This document shows positions 61,614 through 64,000 of a stretch of 64,000 bases of DNA, piece after piece. Made by a program: the position numbers and the translations under genes. The notes under the pieces are model-generated. The model searched no databases. It saw only the letters and a program-made list of their open reading frames with translations, and was not told where the DNA came from. Positions within the stretch are counted from its first letter, which is position 1. The number at the start of each line of letters is the position of its first letter. Source of the stretch: Crystallibacter degradans (GTDB lineage Bacteria > Actinomycetota > Actinomycetes > Actinomycetales > Micrococcaceae); NCBI RefSeq assembly GCF_012952295.1, contig NZ_JABBCH010000004.1, forward strand, positions 62,001 to 126,000, read 5' to 3'.

Positions 61614-62675
61614 ATGACGTTGAATGCTTCCCACCCCTTGATGGATGGCCGGACTTCCGATTCTGCCCTGATTACCGCTTACCGCGGCGGGAAGCCCGAC
61701 CGGCGGCCGGTGTGGTTCATGCGCCAGGCCGGCCGCTCGCTGCCGGAGTACCGCGAGCTGAGGCAGGGGATCGCGATGCTGGATTCCTGCCTGAACCCGG
61801 AGCTGGCCGCCGAAATTACGCTGCAGCCCGTGCGGCGGCACGATGTGGACGCCGGAATTTTCTTCTCCGACATCGTCATTCCACTGAAGTTGGCGGGGGT
61901 GGACGTTGACATCGTTCCCGGTGTTGGCCCGGTGCTGGGCAGCCCGGTGCGGACCGCCGCCGACGTCGCGAATCTGCCTACCCTGACCGATGAAGCGCTG
62001 GAGCCCATCCGTGAAGCCGTGCGCCTCTCGGTCAATGAACTGGGGAAGAAGCCGCTGATCGGCTTCGCAGGTGCGCCGTTCACCCTCGCGGCCTACATGG
62101 TGGAGGGCAGGCCGTCGCGTGACCACCTGGGCCCGCGGACCATGATGCACGCCGAACCGGAAACATGGCGGGCCCTCACCGACTGGGCGGCGGATGCCTC
62201 CGGAAAGTTCCTGCGCGCCCAGCTAGAAGCCGGGGCCAGCGCCGGACAGCTCTTTGACTCCTGGGCCGGCTCGCTGGGCCTGGAAGACTACCGCCGCCAC
62301 GTGGCGCCGGCTTCCTCCCGCGCACTGGACCACGTCCGCGACCTCGGCGTTCCGCTGGTGCACTTCGGTACCGGCACCTCCGAACTGCTGATTGCCATGC
62401 GCGATGTCGGCGTCGATGTGATCGGCGTGGACTATCGTCTGCCACTGGACGAGGCCAACCGCAGGCTGGGCGGCAAGACCCCGCTGCAGGGCAACATCGA
62501 CCCGGCGTTGCTGTCTGCCCCGTGGGAAGTGCTGGAACAGCACGTCCGCGAAGTACTCGCCGCCGGTGCCGCGGCTCCGGGGCACGTGGTCAACCTGGGG
62601 CATGGTGTCCCGCCGGAGACAGACCCGGATGTGCTGACCCGCGTGGTCAAGCTGATCCATTCGGTGGACCTGTAG
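61614..62675 (+). CDS. hemE: Uroporphyrinogen decarboxylase HemE
   Basis: A 353-residue enzyme that decarboxylates uroporphyrinogen III to coproporphyrinogen III. The signature RPVWFMRQAGRSLPEYRELR is at the N-terminus, with GFAGAPFTLAAYMVEGRPSR and QGNIDPALL in the substrate pocket. It is divergent from hemA and leads directly into the oxidase gene 2 bases later. Confidence 0.95.
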   Translation: MTLNASHPLMDGRTSDSALITAYRGGKPDRRPVWFMRQAGRSLPEYRELRQGIAMLDSCLNPELAAEITLQPVRRHDVDAGIFFSDIVIPLKLAGVDVDIVPGVGPVLGSPVRTAADVANLPTLTDEALEPIREAVRLSVNELGKKPLIGFAGAPFTLAAYMVEGRPSRDHLGPRTMMHAEPETWRALTDWAADASGKFLRAQLEAGASAGQLFDSWAGSLGLEDYRRHVAPASSRALDHVRDLGVPLVHFGTGTSELLIAMRDVGVDVIGVDYRLPLDEANRRLGGKTPLQGNIDPALLSAPWEVLEQHVREVLAAGAAAPGHVVNLGHGVPPETDPDVLTRVVKLIHSVDL

Positions 62676-62677
62676 CC

Positions 62678-64000
62678 ATGCCGCACCACCAGCGTCCCGA
62701 CGCCGGGTACCCGGACCGCGCTGCCTCCCGCAGCACCCCGCGCACGGGCCACCTGCCGGCCCTCAAGGCTCCCACCGCCGTCGTTGTTGGCGGCGGCGTC
62801 GCCGGGCTGGTCGCCGCGCGCGAACTTGCGATGCAGGGCGTGCAGGTCACCGTGCTGGAAGCAGCCGCGGATTTCGGCGGCTGCGTGGCGCGGCACGAGG
62901 TGGCGGGCTTTACGCTGGACGCCGGTGCGGAGTCCTTCGCAACACGCTCGCAGGCCGTCTCGGGACTGGCCGGGGAACTCGGACTGGGGGAGAGCATTGT
63001 GGCCCCCGACCCGGCCGGCGCGTGGGTGCAGTTGCCCGGCTCGGCCCAGCGGCTGCCCAAGACCGGGCTGCTGGGCATTCCGTCGGATCCCACCGATCCG
63101 CAGATAGTGGCGGCGATCGGCCGCAAGGCTTCCCTGCGAGCTGCGGCGGACCGCATGCTGCCGCTGGGGAACCTGCTGGGCAAAGACCAGCTGAGCCTGG
63201 GCGAACTGGTCCGCGCCCGCATGGGCAGCACCGTGCTCGAGCGGCTGGTGACCCCGGTGGTGGCCGGCGTCTATTCAGCCGATCCCGATGTGCTGGATGT
63301 GGACTCGGTTGCCCCGGGCCTGCGTGCTTCGGTGGCAACCCACGGCTCGCTGCAGGCCGCGGTAGGCGCCATGCGCAAAGCGGCCCCGGCGGGCTCAGCG
63401 GTGGCCGGAATAGCGGGCGGCATGGGCCGGCTGACCGAGGCCTTGCTGGCCGATCTGAAACGGCGCAAAGTCCAGTTGCGCGCCTCCTCGCCGGTTAAAA
63501 CAATTGCAAAGCACGACGGCGGCTGGCGGGTCGCATCCGCGGACGGGACCTTTGACTCTGCCGGGCTGGTGATGGCGGCGGACGGCGTCTCCGCGGTGAC
63601 GCTGCTGCAGGAATCCATCCCCGGGATCGCTGACCTGAAGCCTGCCCCAGGGCCCTCGGTGGCACTGGTGACGCTGGTGGTAGACCAGCCGGAGCTGGAT
63701 GCCAAGCCGCGCGGCACCGGGCTGCTGGTAGCGCCGGGGGTCGAAGGTATCAAGGCGAAGGCGCTCACGCATGCCACGGCCAAGTGGCCCTGGCTCGCGG
63801 ACGAAACCGGCCCGGGCAGCCACGTGCTGCGCCTGTCCTACGGCAGGGCGGTTGGACAGGCGGGTACCGCGGAAGACTTCACCGGCTGGCCCGACGAGAA
63901 GCTGTACCGCCAGGCGCTGAGCGATGCCACGGCGCTGATGGACACTCCGATCACCGATCCGGATGTGCTGGGCTGGAAGGTGGTCCGGTGGGTGGGCGCG
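62678..64000 (+). CDS. hemY: Coproporphyrinogen III / protoporphyrinogen oxidase HemY (partial, cut by window end)
   Basis: An FAD oxidase reading open from ATG 62678 to the last base, 441 codons so far. The dinucleotide fold TAVVVGGGVAGLVAARELAM near residue 33 and EAAADFGGCVARHEVAGF follow. The segment DAGAESFATRSQAV is typical of HemY/CgoX. In actinobacteria this family feeds the coproporphyrin route to heme. It probably forms an operon with hemE. The C-terminus is missing only because of the window edge. Confidence 0.9.
   Translation, partial: MPHHQRPDAGYPDRAASRSTPRTGHLPALKAPTAVVVGGGVAGLVAARELAMQGVQVTVLEAAADFGGCVARHEVAGFTLDAGAESFATRSQAVSGLAGELGLGESIVAPDPAGAWVQLPGSAQRLPKTGLLGIPSDPTDPQIVAAIGRKASLRAAADRMLPLGNLLGKDQLSLGELVRARMGSTVLERLVTPVVAGVYSADPDVLDVDSVAPGLRASVATHGSLQAAVGAMRKAAPAGSAVAGIAGGMGRLTEALLADLKRRKVQLRASSPVKTIAKHDGGWRVASADGTFDSAGLVMAADGVSAVTLLQESIPGIADLKPAPGPSVALVTLVVDQPELDAKPRGTGLLVAPGVEGIKAKALTHATAKWPWLADETGPGSHVLRLSYGRAVGQAGTAEDFTGWPDEKLYRQALSDATALMDTPITDPDVLGWKVVRWVGA

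Overview
The window is about 64 kb of high-GC actinobacterial chromosome, most likely from Arthrobacter or a close relative (Micrococcaceae). The evidence is the high GC with strong third-position bias, Actinobacteria-restricted families (DUF3117, DUF3107, MoeZ-type ThiF-rhodanese fusion), the succinylase branch of the DAP pathway, a SigE/anti-sigma/TatB block, and gene orders recalled from Mycobacterium tuberculosis (around Rv1177-Rv1234 and Rv3206c-Rv3211). No rRNA, tRNA, insertion sequence, prophage or CRISPR array is visible.

Layout. 1-4 kb: start of rmuC, ychF, then a poorly conserved stretch with an unknown membrane protein and a DUF1801 protein. 4-17.6 kb: two complete oligopeptide/dipeptide ABC importers in tandem on the + strand, each with lipoprotein, two permeases and a double ATPase. 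A PH-domain membrane protein sits antisense inside the first cluster. 17.8-24 kb: typA, a small membrane protein, a winged-helix regulator with its own palindrome, fdxA, dapC and gltA. 24-29 kb: galE, a lysozyme-like exported protein, and divergent dapD/dapE. 29-32.3 kb: gluABCD glutamate importer on the minus strand. 32.4-44 kb: LOG protein, DivIVA-like protein, PIG-V-like mannosyltransferase, DUF3117, pepA, O-methyltransferase, sigE-rseA-tatB, and a minus-strand block of mrp, DUF1003 and a channel-less MgtE/CBS protein. 44-49 kb: pepP, a PHP phosphoesterase, and a Na+/solute symporter with a 44-aa partner behind a long structured leader. 49-53.4 kb: adenine methyltransferase, DEAD-box helicase and RNB ribonuclease, all minus strand. 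53.4-58.8 kb: ferritin-like protein, thiE, a TPP riboswitch driving thiO-thiS-thiG-PCD, then DUF3107 and a TetR regulator. 58.9-64 kb: moeZ and heme genes hemA, hemE and hemY (cut by the window end).

The genes cover peptide and glutamate uptake, lysine/cell-wall DAP synthesis (dapC, dapD, dapE), TCA entry, envelope stress and Tat export, thiamine and heme synthesis, and RNA turnover. Two non-coding signals stand out. The first is the 340-nt multi-hairpin leader with an internal intrinsic terminator before the symporter, which I cannot assign to a known riboswitch class. The second is a recurring TANNNT hexamer 6-7 nt before start codons, suggesting many leaderless transcripts. I found no clear-cut new defence or mobile system; most of the window is core genome.
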